The notes: generated from the letters alone by a model not told the origin. Shown: positions 39,300 through 51,661, counted from the first letter of the stretch. The stretch is 64,000 nucleotides of DNA from Thiogranum longum (GCF_004339085.1 NZ_SMFX01000001.1:757227-821226); one strand, 5' to 3'. Numbers and translations: made by a program.

Positions 39300-40607
39300 A
39301 TGACAGATATCAAACGACTCGACAGCCGTGAGGACGATTTTTATGCCGCACTCGACCAGGTGCTGGCCTGGGAAGCTTCCGCCGACGAAGCAGTAGAAAG
39401 CACTGTGCGCGAAATTATTGTGGCCATCCGCCAGCGTGGTGATGCGGCCCTGCTGGAATACACCACACAATTTGATTGCTTGCAGGCTGACAGTGTTGCG
39501 GAACTGGAAATTTCTACCGACCGTCTGAGACAGGCGCTGGCCACTATTCCCGCTGATCAGCGCGAGGCACTGGAACATGCTGCCACGCGCGTGCGCGCCT
39601 ATGCCGAACAACAGAAAATGGATTCCTGGTCTTATACCGAAGACGACGGCACGGTACTGGGGCAGCAGGTAACGCCACTGGATCGGGCCGGGCTGTATGT
39701 GCCGGGTGGCAAGGCCACCTACCCGTCATCCGTGTTGATGAATGCTGTGCCGGCAAAAGTGGCCGGCGTGAATGAATTGGTTATGGTGGTGCCGACGCCG
39801 GATGGTGTGATTAATGAGCTGGTGCTGGCAGCTGCGGCTGTGGCAGGTGTTGACCGGGTGTTTTCAATTGGCGGTGCGCAGGCCGTGGCGGCGCTTGCCT
39901 ATGGCACGGAAACCATCCCGGGAGTCGACAAGATTGTCGGCCCGGGTAATATTTACGTTGCCACAGCCAAGAGTATGGTATTCGGTCAGGTCGGTATCGA
40001 TATGATTGCCGGTCCGTCAGAGATCCTGGTGGTGTGCGACGGCAAGACGAATCCTGACTGGATTGCCATGGACCTGTTTTCGCAAGCCGAGCACGACGAG
40101 GATGCGCAGTCCATCCTGGTCAGTCCGGATGGAGTATTTCTCGATCGGGTCGCAGCCAGCATCGAAAAACTGCTGCCTGATATGCAGCGCAAGGACATTA
40201 TCCGTCAGTCTCTGCAGGGGCGCGGTGCACTAATCAAGGTAAAGGACCTGGCAGAGGCTGTCGAAGTTGCCAACCACATAGCACCCGAACACCTGGAGCT
40301 CTCCGTTGAAGACCCGCAGAGTATGGCGAAACGTATTCGTCATGCAGGCGCAATCTTTATGGGCCGCTACACGGCCGAGGCGCTGGGTGATTACTGTGCC
40401 GGTCCAAACCACGTGTTGCCGACCTCGCGCACCGCGCGCTTTTCCTCACCGCTGGGTGTGTATGATTTCCAGAAACGCTCCAGCATTATTCATTGCTCGG
40501 CAAAGGGCGCAAATGACCTGGGACGTACGGCATCAACGCTGGCCCGTGGTGAAGGACTGGAGGCGCACGCCCGCTCGGCAGAATACCGGGTGATGAAAGA
40601 CGCATGA
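39300..40607 (+). CDS. hisD: Histidinol dehydrogenase
   Basis: HisD performs the last two oxidations to histidine. The 435-residue product begins MTDIKRLDS at the ATG two bases after hisG. Conserved zinc and catalytic segments are seen: [47 protein letters not shown] and the C-terminal [12 protein letters not shown]. It overlaps hisC by four bases. Confidence 0.97.
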   Translation: MTDIKRLDSREDDFYAALDQVLAWEASADEAVESTVREIIVAIRQRGDAALLEYTTQFDCLQADSVAELEISTDRLRQALATIPADQREALEHAATRVRAYAEQQKMDSWSYTEDDGTVLGQQVTPLDRAGLYVPGGKATYPSSVLMNAVPAKVAGVNELVMVVPTPDGVINELVLAAAAVAGVDRVFSIGGAQAVAALAYGTETIPGVDKIVGPGNIYVATAKSMVFGQVGIDMIAGPSEILVVCDGKTNPDWIAMDLFSQAEHDEDAQSILVSPDGVFLDRVAASIEKLLPDMQRKDIIRQSLQGRGALIKVKDLAEAVEVANHIAPEHLELSVEDPQSMAKRIRHAGAIFMGRYTAEALGDYCAGPNHVLPTSRTARFSSPLGVYDFQKRSSIIHCSAKGANDLGRTASTLARGEGLEAHARSAEYRVMKDA

Positions 40608-41698
40608 GCGCCAGGCTTAAATCACCACAGTTCTGGATACGCCCCGAAATCCAGGCGTTAAAGGCCTACCATGTACCTGACCCCGGCGACAGCATCAAGC
40701 TGGACGCCATGGAGAACCCCTATACCTGGCCGGAGCCGCTTGTCGATGAATGGCTCGAAGTCCTGCGTGATGTCGAACTGAACCGTTACCCGGATCCTGG
40801 CGCGCGTGCGCTGACCGAACGCCTGCGCGAAGCCATGCAGGTGCCGGACAATGCACAGATCGTGCTGGGTAATGGCTCTGACGAGCTGATCCAGATGCTC
40901 GCGCTGGCCGTGGCACAGCCGGATCGCGTGATCCTGTCGCCGGACCCGACCTTCGTTATGTACCGGATGATCGCGGACGTAGCGGGTCTGTGTTACGAGA
41001 GTGTAGCGCTGGCAGACGACTTTTCGCTGGACCTCGATGCCATGTTGCACGCCATTGATCTGCACCAGCCTGCCATTGTGTTTCTGGCCTATCCCAATAA
41101 CCCGACCGGCACGCTTTTCGACCATGCTGCCATCGAATCCATAATTGAACATTCCCCGGGCCTGGTGGTGGTCGACGAGGCCTATGCGCCGTTTACAGAC
41201 GCCAGCTTTATGCCAAGGCTTGATGAATTTCCCAACCTGCTGGTGTTGCGCACGGTATCCAAAATGGGCCTTGCCGGTCTGCGCCTTGGCCTGCTGGCCG
41301 GTTCGCGGGAATGGCTGAACGAAATCAACAAGACACGGTTGCCTTACAACATCAATGTACTGACCCAGGCCAGTGCCATGTTTGCGCTGGAGCACAAGGC
41401 GATGCTGGATGAGCAGGCCGGTTTGATCCGCAAGGAACGCCGCCGGATGCTCGATGTACTGTCAGCATTCGAAGAGCTGACGGTGTATCCGAGCGAGGCA
41501 AACTTTGTGCTGTTTCGTGTCGCGAAGGGTACGGCCGACGCCGTGTTCGGTGCGTTGTGCGAACAGGGTGTTTTGATCAAGAACCTGAATCCTGCCGGTG
41601 GCCGCATGCAGGATTGCCTGCGTGTGACCGTCGGTACAGCGGATGAAAATACCCGTTTTCTCGCTGCACTGGAAAAGGCACTGGGTGTATCGGGCTAG
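40604..41698 (+). CDS. hisC: Histidinol-phosphate aminotransferase
   Basis: HisC is a PLP-dependent class I/II aminotransferase. The 364-residue product shows [18 protein letters not shown] near residue 88, [13 protein letters not shown] near 164 and the PLP-lysine segment [14 protein letters not shown] near 218. It follows hisD and is convergent with nadB, overlapping by four bases. Confidence 0.96.
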   Translation: MSARLKSPQFWIRPEIQALKAYHVPDPGDSIKLDAMENPYTWPEPLVDEWLEVLRDVELNRYPDPGARALTERLREAMQVPDNAQIVLGNGSDELIQMLALAVAQPDRVILSPDPTFVMYRMIADVAGLCYESVALADDFSLDLDAMLHAIDLHQPAIVFLAYPNNPTGTLFDHAAIESIIEHSPGLVVVDEAYAPFTDASFMPRLDEFPNLLVLRTVSKMGLAGLRLGLLAGSREWLNEINKTRLPYNINVLTQASAMFALEHKAMLDEQAGLIRKERRRMLDVLSAFEELTVYPSEANFVLFRVAKGTADAVFGALCEQGVLIKNLNPAGGRMQDCLRVTVGTADENTRFLAALEKALGVSG

Positions 41699-43374
41699 GC
41701 ACGCCCTTGACGCGGTGCAATCTGTAGCTGTTCTACTTTCCCCACCGCGACATTATGGCCAGGTTCCCGACTGGCTTTTTGTGGTGCCAGTATGGTGTCG
41801 CGCGGCGGGTGCTGGTCGTCAGGTTTCGGATAGTCAAGCGTGTAGTGCAGACCGCGGCTTTCCTTGCGCATCTGGGCCGAGCGGATAATCAGTTCGGCGA
41901 CCTGCACCAGGTTGCGCAGTTCCAGCAGGTCGTTGGTGACGCGGAAGTTACCGTAGTATTCCTCGATTTCAAGCTGCAGTGTGGCGACACGGCGCAGTGC
42001 GCGTTCTAGCCGTTTGTCGGTACGTACGATGCCGACGTAGTCCCACATGAAGCGGCGCAATTCATCCCAGTTATGGCTGACCACCACCTCCTCGTCGGAA
42101 TCAGTGACTTTTGATTCATCCCACTCCGGCAGTTCGGGCGGCATCGGGTGGTTTGCAAGCCTTGCCTCGATATCCGCTGCGGCTGAGGTCGCGAATACCA
42201 GGCATTCCAGCAACGAGTTACTGGCCATGCGATTGGCGCCGTGCAGACCGGTACAGGCCGACTCGCCGACCACGTACAGGTTTTCGACGTCGCTGTGCCC
42301 CTTCATGTCGGTGGGGATGCCACCACAGGTGTAGTGGGCGGCCGGCACGACCGGGATAGGTTCGCGGGTGATGTCGATACCCAGTTCCAGGCAACGTTGT
42401 TGCACGGTAGGGAAGTGCTTGTGGATAAACTTTGCAGACTTGTGCGAGATATCCAGCAGTACGTGATCAATACCAAGGCGTTTCATCTCGTGGTCGATGG
42501 CACGCGCCACGATATCGCGTGGCGCCAGTTCGCAGCGTGTATCGAAACGTTGCATGAAAGGCTTGCCATCCGGCAGCAACAGTTTCCCGCCTTCACCGCG
42601 CACCGCTTCGGTGATCAGGAATGACTTGGCTTGCGGGTGGTACAGGCAGGTCGGGTGAAACTGGTTGAATTCCATGTTTGCCACCCGGCAGCCGGCGCGC
42701 CAGGCCATGGCGATACCGTCACCGGTGGAGGTGTCGGGGTTGCTGGTATACAGGTACACCTTACTGGCGCCGCCGGTCGCCAGGGTGACACATTTGGCCC
42801 GGAATACCTCGACGCGGCCGCTGCTGCGATCCAGTACGTAGGCCCCAAGGCAGCGGTTGGATGCTTCGCCGATACGCTCCGCCGTAATCAGATCCACGGC
42901 AATATGCTGTTCAAACAGGTCAATATTGTCGCGCGCTCTTACGGCCTCGATGAGGCTGGTTTCCACGGCCTTGCCGGTCGCGTCGGCGGCATGGATGATG
43001 CGGCGGTGCTGGTGGCCGCCTTCTCGTGTCAGGTGGAAGCCGTTCTCCGGGCTGCTATGTTCGCGGGTGAACGCCACGCCCATATCGACCAGCCACTGTA
43101 CGGCTTCCGGCCCGCTTTCGACGGTAAACCGCACCACGTCGGGGTCGCACAGGCCGGCACCGGCATCCATGGTGTCCTGTACATGCGATTCGATGGAATC
43201 GCGCTGATCCAGCACGGCAGAAATCCCGCCCTGCGCGTACCAGGTATTGCCCTCCTGCACCGGACCTTTCGACAGCACGGCCACACGTACAGGGACGGGC
43301 AGGCGCAGCGCCAACGTCAGGCCGGCGGCCCCGCTGCCGATAATAAGGACATCATACTGGTGCTGGGTATGCAT
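41695..43374 (-). CDS. nadB: L-aspartate oxidase
   Basis: NadB is an FAD enzyme that oxidises aspartate to iminoaspartate for NAD synthesis. The 559-residue product has the FAD-binding start [16 protein letters not shown], the active-site segment [11 protein letters not shown] near 240 and the [15 protein letters not shown] segment near 350. It is divergent from rpoE, the arrangement seen in Pseudomonas. Confidence 0.97.
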   Translation of the reverse strand: MHTQHQYDVLIIGSGAAGLTLALRLPVPVRVAVLSKGPVQEGNTWYAQGGISAVLDQRDSIESHVQDTMDAGAGLCDPDVVRFTVESGPEAVQWLVDMGVAFTREHSSPENGFHLTREGGHQHRRIIHAADATGKAVETSLIEAVRARDNIDLFEQHIAVDLITAERIGEASNRCLGAYVLDRSSGRVEVFRAKCVTLATGGASKVYLYTSNPDTSTGDGIAMAWRAGCRVANMEFNQFHPTCLYHPQAKSFLITEAVRGEGGKLLLPDGKPFMQRFDTRCELAPRDIVARAIDHEMKRLGIDHVLLDISHKSAKFIHKHFPTVQQRCLELGIDITREPIPVVPAAHYTCGGIPTDMKGHSDVENLYVVGESACTGLHGANRMASNSLLECLVFATSAAADIEARLANHPMPPELPEWDESKVTDSDEEVVVSHNWDELRRFMWDYVGIVRTDKRLERALRRVATLQLEIEEYYGNFRVTNDLLELRNLVQVAELIIRSAQMRKESRGLHYTLDYPKPDDQHPPRDTILAPQKASREPGHNVAVGKVEQLQIAPRQGRA

Positions 43375-43478
43375 GGACGGTGGTCGCCTGTGCCGGAATC
43401 GGGTATGGTTGCCCAGGTTAACTCATTCAGATTAAAGCGCTTTGCACAGTTATTTTACCCCAAGCCCCGGTTTCTGGC

Positions 43479-43506
43479 GAACTCTTGTGAATTTCTCCGG
43501 TCTACA
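43479..43506 (+). promoter_or_regulatory. Candidate sigma-E promoter of rpoE
   Basis: GAACTC (43479-43484) and TCTACA (43501-43506) are separated by 16 bp, close to the sigma-E consensus GGAACTT-N15/16-TCTGA. It lies about 40 bases before the rpoE start, where autoregulated rpoE operons carry such a promoter. Confidence 0.6.
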
Positions 43507-43548
43507 GCAGCCATGCATGCTATCCAGGAAAAAGAGAGGGTAGCCCGA

Positions 43549-44148
43549 ATGGGCGACAAAAACCTCGACCAGGAACTGGTCAAACGGGTGCAGAACGGCG
43601 AAAAAGCGGCGTTCGACATCCTGGTGCGCAAATACGAGCACAAACTCGCCAATGTGATCGGCCGCTATATCCGTGATCCCAGTGAGGTGCTCGATGTGGC
43701 GCAGGAATCTTTCATCAAGGCCTACCGCGCGCTGCCGAACTTCCGTGGCGACAGCGCTTTTTATACCTGGCTTTACCGCATAGCGATCAATACGGCAAAG
43801 AACCACCTGGTGGCTTCCAACCGCAGACCGCCGAATGATGATATCGATGCCCAGGATGCGGAACAATTCGAGTCGGGTACGGGTCTTAAGGAGTACGCTA
43901 CACCGGAGCGCATGGCATTACAAAGTGAGTTGGCCAGTACGATCCAGGCCGCCATCGATGACTTGCCGGAGGAGTTGCGTACCGCGATCGTGCTGCGTGA
44001 ACTGGATGGTCTGAGTTATGAAGAGATTGCCTCTGCCATGGATTGTCCGATTGGCACGGTTCGATCAAGAATTTTCAGGGCGCGCGATGCCATCGATACA
44101 CGTATCCGTCCCCTGCTGACTGACAAAGATACAGGTGAAGAACGATGA
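43549..44148 (+). CDS. rpoE: RNA polymerase sigma-E factor (RpoE/AlgU)
   Basis: The 199-residue ECF sigma factor starts MGDKNLDQELVKRVQNG. Region 2 shows DVAQESFIKAYRALPNFRGDSAFYTWLYRIAINTAKN (about residues 49-85). Region 4 shows the DLPEELRTAIVLRELDGLSYEEIA helix-turn-helix. A more distal in-frame ATG (43513) lacks conservation, and the chosen one follows a purine-rich site (AGAGAGGG). It heads rpoE-rseA-rseB-rseC-mucD, the envelope-stress operon. Confidence 0.97.
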   Translation: MGDKNLDQELVKRVQNGEKAAFDILVRKYEHKLANVIGRYIRDPSEVLDVAQESFIKAYRALPNFRGDSAFYTWLYRIAINTAKNHLVASNRRPPNDDIDAQDAEQFESGTGLKEYATPERMALQSELASTIQAAIDDLPEELRTAIVLRELDGLSYEEIASAMDCPIGTVRSRIFRARDAIDTRIRPLLTDKDTGEER

Positions 44149-44681
44149 ACGACGAAATCCGCGAGCAACTGTCTGCACTGGCCGATGATGAGCTGAACGA
44201 GCTGGAGCGTCCCCTGTTGCTGGGACGGATGCAGCGTGACAGCCTGCTTCGTGAATGCCTTGGACGTTACCAGTTGATTGGTGAAGTGATGCGTGGTGCC
44301 GGTGCTTCGGCCGGACTGGGTGTCGCAAAGCGGGTTCAGCAGGCGATGGAAAGTGATACGCCGATGAAGGCGCCACACAAGACGTATTGGTGGAAGCCGT
44401 TTGCAGGCCTTGCGGTAGCGGCTTCGGTCGCGCTGGTTGCTGTGCTGGCGGTAACGACAGTACGTAACGATGATGCCGGCGAACCCGTGGTAGCGGTAAC
44501 AGAGACGACACCGGATACAACGCTGGCCAGTGAGGATCCGCAGTTGCGCTGGAATCGTATCGAACCCCAGGTTGAAAAACGCCTGTCGGGCTATCTGGTC
44601 AACCATAGCGAGTATGCAGCCAGCCGCGGTTTTCAGGGTGTTATGCCCTATGCGCGCGTCGTATCTGACACCCATCCGTGA
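44145..44681 (+). CDS. rseA: Anti-sigma-E factor RseA (MucA)
   Basis: RseA holds sigma-E at the inner membrane until it is cleaved by DegS and RseP. The 178-residue product has the cytoplasmic RseA_N domain (EQLSALADDELNELERPLLLGRM, residues 7-29), one membrane helix at about 84-106 and a periplasmic RseA_C-like tail. It overlaps rpoE by four bases. Confidence 0.94.
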   Translation: MNDEIREQLSALADDELNELERPLLLGRMQRDSLLRECLGRYQLIGEVMRGAGASAGLGVAKRVQQAMESDTPMKAPHKTYWWKPFAGLAVAASVALVAVLAVTTVRNDDAGEPVVAVTETTPDTTLASEDPQLRWNRIEPQVEKRLSGYLVNHSEYAASRGFQGVMPYARVVSDTHP

Positions 44682-45658
44682 TGAAGCGAATACCTGTCGC
44701 TTACCTGACAGTTCTTTTTGCAGCCCTTGTCGGAACAACACCGGCAAGGGCTGATTCAGATGCGCGTGACTTGCTTGAACGCATGTCCATGGCGGCCCGC
44801 ACCCTGAATTATTCAGGGACTTTTGTTTACCAGCATCAGGGGCAACTGGATGCCATGCGCATCATTCACTCGGGGGAAAGCGGTGGTGAGCGCGAACGCC
44901 TGATGTCTCTGACCGGGCCCAAGCGTGAAATATTGCGCGATAATCAGGTTGTCACCTGTATCCTGGGTGACAGCGAGTCGGTTTACGTGAATCGCAGCCG
45001 GCCACGTTCTCCATTTCCCGCCAGTTTCCCCAAGAGCCTCGCGGGGCTCGAGCAACTTTACAGTTTCAGGCTGGGCAGCGAGGACCGTGTTGCCGGTCTG
45101 ATGTGTCGTATGATTGAGATCAGGCCACGCGACACCTATCGCTATGGCAGGCGGCTTTGTGTGCATGGCGATAGCTATATGATGCTGAGGTCTGAACTCA
45201 CGGATTTTCAAAGTGACACGATCGAACAGATGATGTTCACTTCGGTAAACTTTCCGGAACATATCAGTGAGAAAGAGCTTCTGCCCGATCTCAGTGGCGC
45301 AGATTATACCTGGAAGCTTGAGCCGGAGGTCGCGCAGGCAGAACCCGGCAGCGACGAAAATGATACGCGCTGGGAAGTGATCCAGGTGCCGGAGGGTTTT
45401 GTACTGACCGATCATAACTGGCACCAGCTGTCTGCCCATGACCCGGGTGTAGAACACTGGGTATACAGTGATGGCCTTGCCAGCGTTTCGGTCTATATTG
45501 AAAAGGCTCCCCGTGAACACGGCAGTTACCAGGGAGTCACACACCGTGGTGCACTCAATGCCTATGGCACGATGATTGAGGGGCACTACGTTACCGTTGT
45601 GGGAGAAGTGCCGATGAAAACCGTCGAATTAATCGGTAATTCGGTACAAATCCGCTAA
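44681..45658 (+). CDS. rseB: Sigma-E regulator RseB (MucB)
   Basis: RseB binds the periplasmic tail of RseA and senses LPS and lipoprotein stress. The 325-residue product has a signal peptide ending near residue 25 (PARAD). The MucB/RseB lipid-binding domain follows, with the NYSGTFVYQHQGQLDAMRIIH segment (about residues 44-64). The ATG is one base after a GTG in frame; it overlaps the rseA stop. Confidence 0.94.
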   Translation: MKRIPVAYLTVLFAALVGTTPARADSDARDLLERMSMAARTLNYSGTFVYQHQGQLDAMRIIHSGESGGERERLMSLTGPKREILRDNQVVTCILGDSESVYVNRSRPRSPFPASFPKSLAGLEQLYSFRLGSEDRVAGLMCRMIEIRPRDTYRYGRRLCVHGDSYMMLRSELTDFQSDTIEQMMFTSVNFPEHISEKELLPDLSGADYTWKLEPEVAQAEPGSDENDTRWEVIQVPEGFVLTDHNWHQLSAHDPGVEHWVYSDGLASVSVYIEKAPREHGSYQGVTHRGALNAYGTMIEGHYVTVVGEVPMKTVELIGNSVQIR

Positions 45659-45664
45659 CCCGTT

Positions 45665-46144
45665 ATGCTGGAAGAAACAGCCCGTGTTGTTAATGTTGAT
45701 CACGACGCCATCTGGGTGGAGACGCAGCGTCGCTCGACCTGTGGTTCCTGTGCGGCCAGCAAGGGATGTGGGACAGCGGCGATTTCCCGCGTAGTGGGTA
45801 ACCGGCGCAGCCTGGTCAGGGTTCTTGCCAGCATGCCGCTGAAGATCGGGGATGAAGTCATTATCGGAATTCGTGAGCGGGCCCTCGTTAAGGGCTCATT
45901 GGCCGTCTATGCCGTTCCGATCATTCTGCTTTTGCTGGGTGCTCTGCTCGGTGAGTTAGGCGCACAACGCTTTCTGTGGCAAAGTGCCGAAGCGGGGAGC
46001 CTTGTGCTGGGTATTTCGGGGTTTGTAGCCGGGCTGTTCTGGTTGAGGCGGTTTACCCGTCATATTCGCCATGATGCGGATTACCAGCCGGTCGTGTTAC
46101 GCAAGCTGTCCGGGCATCCGGACATTAAAATTACGACACAGTGA
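45665..46144 (+). CDS. rseC: SoxR-reducing system protein RseC
   Basis: A 159-residue inner-membrane protein with two central membrane helices (about residues 78-100 and 108-128) and an N-terminal cysteine cluster C26, C29, C35 in STCGSCAASKGCG, typical of RseC. Family members affect SoxR reduction and envelope stress. It follows rseB by six bases. Confidence 0.92.
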   Translation: MLEETARVVNVDHDAIWVETQRRSTCGSCAASKGCGTAAISRVVGNRRSLVRVLASMPLKIGDEVIIGIRERALVKGSLAVYAVPIILLLLGALLGELGAQRFLWQSAEAGSLVLGISGFVAGLFWLRRFTRHIRHDADYQPVVLRKLSGHPDIKITTQ

Positions 46145-46157
46145 TTCAGGAGTAACT

Positions 46158-47591
46158 ATGTCTTTGTTGAAGAGAGCGGGATCGGTTTTTGTTCTGGTAT
46201 TGGCGTTTGCCGGCAGTTTGCAGGCAGGCGAGTTGCCGGACTTTACCGATCTGGTGGAAAACGCCAGTAAGGCTGTGGTCAACATCAGCACCACGCAGAA
46301 AGTGAAATCGGGTGGTATGCAGTTGCCGGAAGGTATCGAGATTCCCAACCTGCCCGAGGATTCCCCGTTTAATGACCTGTTCAAACATTTCTTTGGCGAG
46401 CAGGGCGGTAGTGGCGGTGGTGCACCACCCCCTCCAAGAGAAGCCAAGTCGCTCGGCTCGGGTTTCATTATTTCGAAAGACGGTTATGTGCTGACCAACA
46501 ACCACGTGGTCAAGGACGCGGATGAAGTCATTGTCAGGCTGGCTGACCGTCGTGAACTCAAGGCCGAGGTGGTCGGAACCGATGATCGCAGTGATGTCGC
46601 GCTGCTGAAGATCGATGCCGAGAATCTGCCAGTAGCGAAAATCGGCAAGTCGGAGGAGCTGAAAGTCGGCAAGTGGGTACTGGCCATCGGTTCGCCGTTT
46701 GGTTTTGATTACTCTGCAACAGCCGGAATCGTCAGCGCCCTGGGCCGTGCATTGCCGCGTGAGAATTACGTACCGTTTATCCAGACCGATGTGGCGATCA
46801 ACCCGGGTAATTCAGGTGGGCCGTTGTTTAACCTCGATGGTGAAGTGGTCGGTGTCAATTCACAGATATACAGTCGTACCGGCGGTTATATGGGGCTGTC
46901 GTTCTCCATCCCGATTGAAGTCGCCATGGATGTGGCCAACCAGCTCAAGGAGCACGGCAAGGTCAGTCGCGGCTGGCTGGGCGTTCTGATACAGGACGTC
47001 ACGCTGGACCTGGCCGAGTCATTTGGTATGAGCAAGCCGCAGGGCGCGCTGATTGCCAAGGTAATGCCGGACAGCCCGGCTCAGGAGGCAGGCCTCCAGG
47101 TCGGTGATGTTGTGCTGGCATTCAACGGCAAGGAAATCGATCGTTCATCGAGTCTGCCACCTGTGGTCGGCAGTACACCGGTAGGCAAGCGTGTACCGAT
47201 CAAGGTGATGCGTGACAAACGTACCCAGACGTTGTGGATCAAGCTTGGTGAACTGCCCGACAAGGACAAGAAGGTTGCCAAGGCGGCCGAGAGCAAGGTG
47301 GCCAGCGACAACCGCCTGGGTGTCCAGGTCGCTGATCTGACCGCCGACCAGCGTAAAGAGCTGGACCTGGAAGGTGGTGTGCTGGTGGACGGCATTGGTG
47401 AAGGTCCGGCAGCCGATGCAGGCGTTCGCCAGGGTGACATTATCGTGCGCATCAACAGCACCACCATCAAGGATGTCGAGCAGTTCGAGAAGGTGATCAA
47501 GGAATTGCCTGCCGGTAAATCAGTTCCGGTGCTGGTCCAGCGGCGTGGTGGCCCGATTTTCCTCGCCCTCAAGGTGCCCAGGGACGATTGA
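46158..47591 (+). CDS. mucD: Periplasmic serine protease MucD/DegP type
   Basis: A 477-residue HtrA-family protease and chaperone with a signal peptide (cut near residue 23, LQA-GEL), a trypsin-like domain and two PDZ domains (about 275-365 and 380-470). The catalytic triad is H116 in LTNNHVV, D146 in RSDVALLKID and S219 in NPGNSGGPLF. The start at 46158 follows CAGGAG; earlier starts lie in rseC. The last gene of the sigma-E operon proper. Confidence 0.96.
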   Translation: MSLLKRAGSVFVLVLAFAGSLQAGELPDFTDLVENASKAVVNISTTQKVKSGGMQLPEGIEIPNLPEDSPFNDLFKHFFGEQGGSGGGAPPPPREAKSLGSGFIISKDGYVLTNNHVVKDADEVIVRLADRRELKAEVVGTDDRSDVALLKIDAENLPVAKIGKSEELKVGKWVLAIGSPFGFDYSATAGIVSALGRALPRENYVPFIQTDVAINPGNSGGPLFNLDGEVVGVNSQIYSRTGGYMGLSFSIPIEVAMDVANQLKEHGKVSRGWLGVLIQDVTLDLAESFGMSKPQGALIAKVMPDSPAQEAGLQVGDVVLAFNGKEIDRSSSLPPVVGSTPVGKRVPIKVMRDKRTQTLWIKLGELPDKDKKVAKAAESKVASDNRLGVQVADLTADQRKELDLEGGVLVDGIGEGPAADAGVRQGDIIVRINSTTIKDVEQFEKVIKELPAGKSVPVLVQRRGGPIFLALKVPRDD

Positions 47592-47596
47592 CCCGG

Positions 47597-47866
47597 GTGC
47601 CTGAAAGACCGACGCTGACGCTGTATTACCGCGAAGGCTGTCACTTGTGTGAAACCATGTTGCAGGCCCTTCGGGGCCTGCAATTACGTCCGGGGTTTGA
47701 CATCCGCCTGGTCGATATCGACCGTGATCCTGACCTGCGCCGACGCTATGATGAGTGGGTGCCGGTGCTGCTGGGCGGGGATCAGGAGATATGCCATTAC
47801 CACCTTGACCAGGCGGCGCTGGAAGCTTTTCTGAACGTGCGCCACAGTGGGGTGTCCCGGGAATAG
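47597..47866 (+). CDS. Glutaredoxin-like protein (DUF836 family)
   Basis: About 89 residues with a thioredoxin fold start (PTLTLYYREGCHLCETML) and the redox motif CHLC, then VDIDRDPDLRRRYDEWVPVLLGG. The Val-Pro in the VPVLLGG stretch is the cis-Pro position. The start may be GTG at 47597 or TTG at 47588, which overlaps the mucD stop. It likely reads through from the sigma-E operon. Redox partner unknown. Confidence 0.88.
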   Translation: MPERPTLTLYYREGCHLCETMLQALRGLQLRPGFDIRLVDIDRDPDLRRRYDEWVPVLLGGDQEICHYHLDQAALEAFLNVRHSGVSRE

Positions 47867-47915
47867 CGTGTATACTGTCGCCCTCGAGAGTGACTCACTG
47901 TCCAGACTTTTCCGG

Positions 47916-47936
47916 ATGGCGCCGTTTTGGCGCCAT
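47916..47936 (+). terminator. Hairpin between the glutaredoxin gene and lepA
   Basis: Perfect 8-bp arms ATGGCGCC and GGCGCCAT around a GTTTT loop, followed by TCTGCTTT. The T-run is short, so termination after the mucD-glutaredoxin transcript may be partial. Confidence 0.5.
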
Positions 47937-47994
47937 TCTGCTTTATAAATCAGGTTGTTAAACGTGCCCACGAAACCCGTAGACAGGGATGAAA

Positions 47995-49797
<1,803 letters not shown>

Positions 49798-49798
49798 T

Positions 49799-50593
49799 AT
49801 GAACTTCGATTTTCCGGCCATACTGGTCGCGGCAACTTTCATCACGGGTTTTATCTGGCTGGCAGATGCACTTGTCTGGGCGCCGAAGCGACGAAAAAAA
49901 GCCGAACAGGAAGGAGGCATAGCATTCGCAGAGCCAACTGTTGTCGAATATGCGAAGTCTTTTTTCCCGGTCATCCTCGCCGTCCTGCTGCTACGATCAT
50001 TCCTGGTGGAGCCCTTCCGTATTCCATCCGGCTCCATGATGCCAACGCTGCTGGTCGGCGACTTCATCCTGGTCAATAAATATGCCTACGGTATTCGCCT
50101 GCCTGTACTGAACCGCAAGGTCGCTGATATGGGCGAGCCCGAGCGGGGTGACGTCATGGTGTTCCGTTTCCCCAGGGATCCGAGCGTTGATTACATCAAG
50201 CGCGTGGTTGGCCTGCCGGGCGATCACGTGGTCTATCGCAACAAAACCCTGTTTATCAATGACCAGAAGGTTGCGCAGATACCCGCAGGTACCTATATTG
50301 GCAAGGGCTCCGGCCTGTCGATGTCGGGTGCCAGTGTGCGTCGCGAAATACTGGGTGATGTTGAGCACGAGATCCTGGTTATGCCGCGCATCAAGGGTGT
50401 GACGGCTGACGTGGTGGTGCCCGAAGGGCACTATTTTGTCATGGGCGACAACCGGGACAACAGTAATGACAGTCGGTATTGGGGATTTGTGCCGGACCAG
50501 AACCTGGTCGGCAAGGCATTCATGATCTGGATGAACTGGGATTCTGCGGCGGGTGGTATTGCCTGGGATCGTATCGGGGACTCCATCAACTAG
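49799..50593 (+). CDS. lepB: Signal peptidase I
   Basis: LepB cleaves Sec and Tat signal peptides. The 264-residue product has two N-terminal membrane segments. The catalytic serine is S79 in PSGSMMPTL and the general-base lysine is K134 in DYIKRVVGLPGD. The box E segment GDNRDNSNDSRYWG is also present. It starts almost directly after lepA. Confidence 0.97.
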   Translation: MNFDFPAILVAATFITGFIWLADALVWAPKRRKKAEQEGGIAFAEPTVVEYAKSFFPVILAVLLLRSFLVEPFRIPSGSMMPTLLVGDFILVNKYAYGIRLPVLNRKVADMGEPERGDVMVFRFPRDPSVDYIKRVVGLPGDHVVYRNKTLFINDQKVAQIPAGTYIGKGSGLSMSGASVRREILGDVEHEILVMPRIKGVTADVVVPEGHYFVMGDNRDNSNDSRYWGFVPDQNLVGKAFMIWMNWDSAAGGIAWDRIGDSIN

Positions 50594-50609
50594 TCTGTGG
50601 AGAATAACG

Positions 50610-50984
50610 ATGAGGAAATGGCATCACCAACGTGGGATGACGGCAATCGGCTGGCTGCTGGTGCTGGGTCTGATTGCATTCTTTACCCTGATTACCCTTC
50701 GCCTGGTTCCAATATATCTCGAATACTCGAAAGTCGTATCCGTCCTTGAATCACTGGCCAACGAGCCGGGTATCGGTGCCAAGCCGCGCAGCGAAATTAT
50801 CAAGCTGGTCAACAAGCGCTTCGATATAAATGACGTGCGCAAGGTTTCCCCCAAACTGGTCAAGCTGAGCAAGGACAAGGGCATAACGCGGATATCCATC
50901 GACTACGAACGCCGTGAGCACCTGATGGCCAACCTCGATGTGGTCGCCAGTTTCAGCAAAGAGATCGAGGTGCCGAGTCGTTGA
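50610..50984 (+). CDS. DUF4845 membrane protein
   Basis: A 124-residue protein with one N-terminal helix after a MRKWHHQRGMTAIGWL start, resembling a type IV pilin-like leader but without a clear peptidase site. The remainder is a small soluble domain. Proteins of this family regularly lie between lepB and rnc in beta- and gammaproteobacteria; their role is unknown. The stop overlaps the rnc TTG start (TTGA). Confidence 0.88.
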   Translation: MRKWHHQRGMTAIGWLLVLGLIAFFTLITLRLVPIYLEYSKVVSVLESLANEPGIGAKPRSEIIKLVNKRFDINDVRKVSPKLVKLSKDKGITRISIDYERREHLMANLDVVASFSKEIEVPSR

Positions 50985-51661
50985 ACCGCCCGCTGGACGG
51001 CCTGGCCCGTTCACTCGAGTATGACTTCCGGCAACCGGAATTGCTGGAAGCGGCGCTTACCCATCGAAGTGCCGGCAGTCACAATAACGAACGCCTGGAA
51101 TTTCTGGGTGATGCCGCGCTCGGGTTTGTCATTGCCGAAGGGTTATACGAAAAGTTTCCCGAGGCCAGTGAAGGCCAGTTAAGCCGCCTGCGCGCCACGC
51201 TGGTCAAGCGTGAAACGCTGGCAGAGGTTGCCCGGGGTCTGGATATCGGCGACTACCTGAGACTGGGCTCCGGTGAGTTGAAAAGCGGCGGCTTTCGTCG
51301 CGACTCGATACTCGCCGATGCGCTGGAAGCCATCCTTGGCGCAATCCTGCTGGACCGCGGATACCCGCAAGTGCATGCCGCTATCCACCGGTTGTTTGCG
51401 GAAAAGATGGCCGGGTTGTCGTCCGCCGACGAGCTGAAAGATCCCAAGACCCTGCTGCAGGAGCTGCTCCAGTCCCGCAAACTCGGGCTGCCGGTTTACC
51501 ATGTCCTGTCAGTGAGTGGCAAGGCGCACAAGCAACATTTTGTCGTGGAGTGCCAGGTCGCAGACCTGGATATGTCCATCAGGGGTGAGGGTAGTAACCG
51601 GCGCGGTGCAGAACAGGCCGCAGCACAAAATATGTTAAATGCGGTGGGTTCCAGTGACTGA
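50981..51661 (+). CDS. rnc: Ribonuclease III
   Basis: RNase III cleaves double-stranded RNA in rRNA and mRNA processing. The 226-residue product uses a TTG start. The catalytic signature ERLEFLGDAALGFVIAEGLY is near residue 38, and the dsRNA-binding domain covers residues 150-225 (DPKTLLQELLQ). It overlaps DUF4845 by four bases and era by eight. Confidence 0.97.
   Translation: MNRPLDGLARSLEYDFRQPELLEAALTHRSAGSHNNERLEFLGDAALGFVIAEGLYEKFPEASEGQLSRLRATLVKRETLAEVARGLDIGDYLRLGSGELKSGGFRRDSILADALEAILGAILLDRGYPQVHAAIHRLFAEKMAGLSSADELKDPKTLLQELLQSRKLGLPVYHVLSVSGKAHKQHFVVECQVADLDMSIRGEGSNRRGAEQAAAQNMLNAVGSSD

Noticed and set aside
42631-43548. Long in-frame extension upstream of rpoE
   Set aside because: It lies antisense to nadB and has no homology to sigma factors; the conserved rpoE product starts at 43549.
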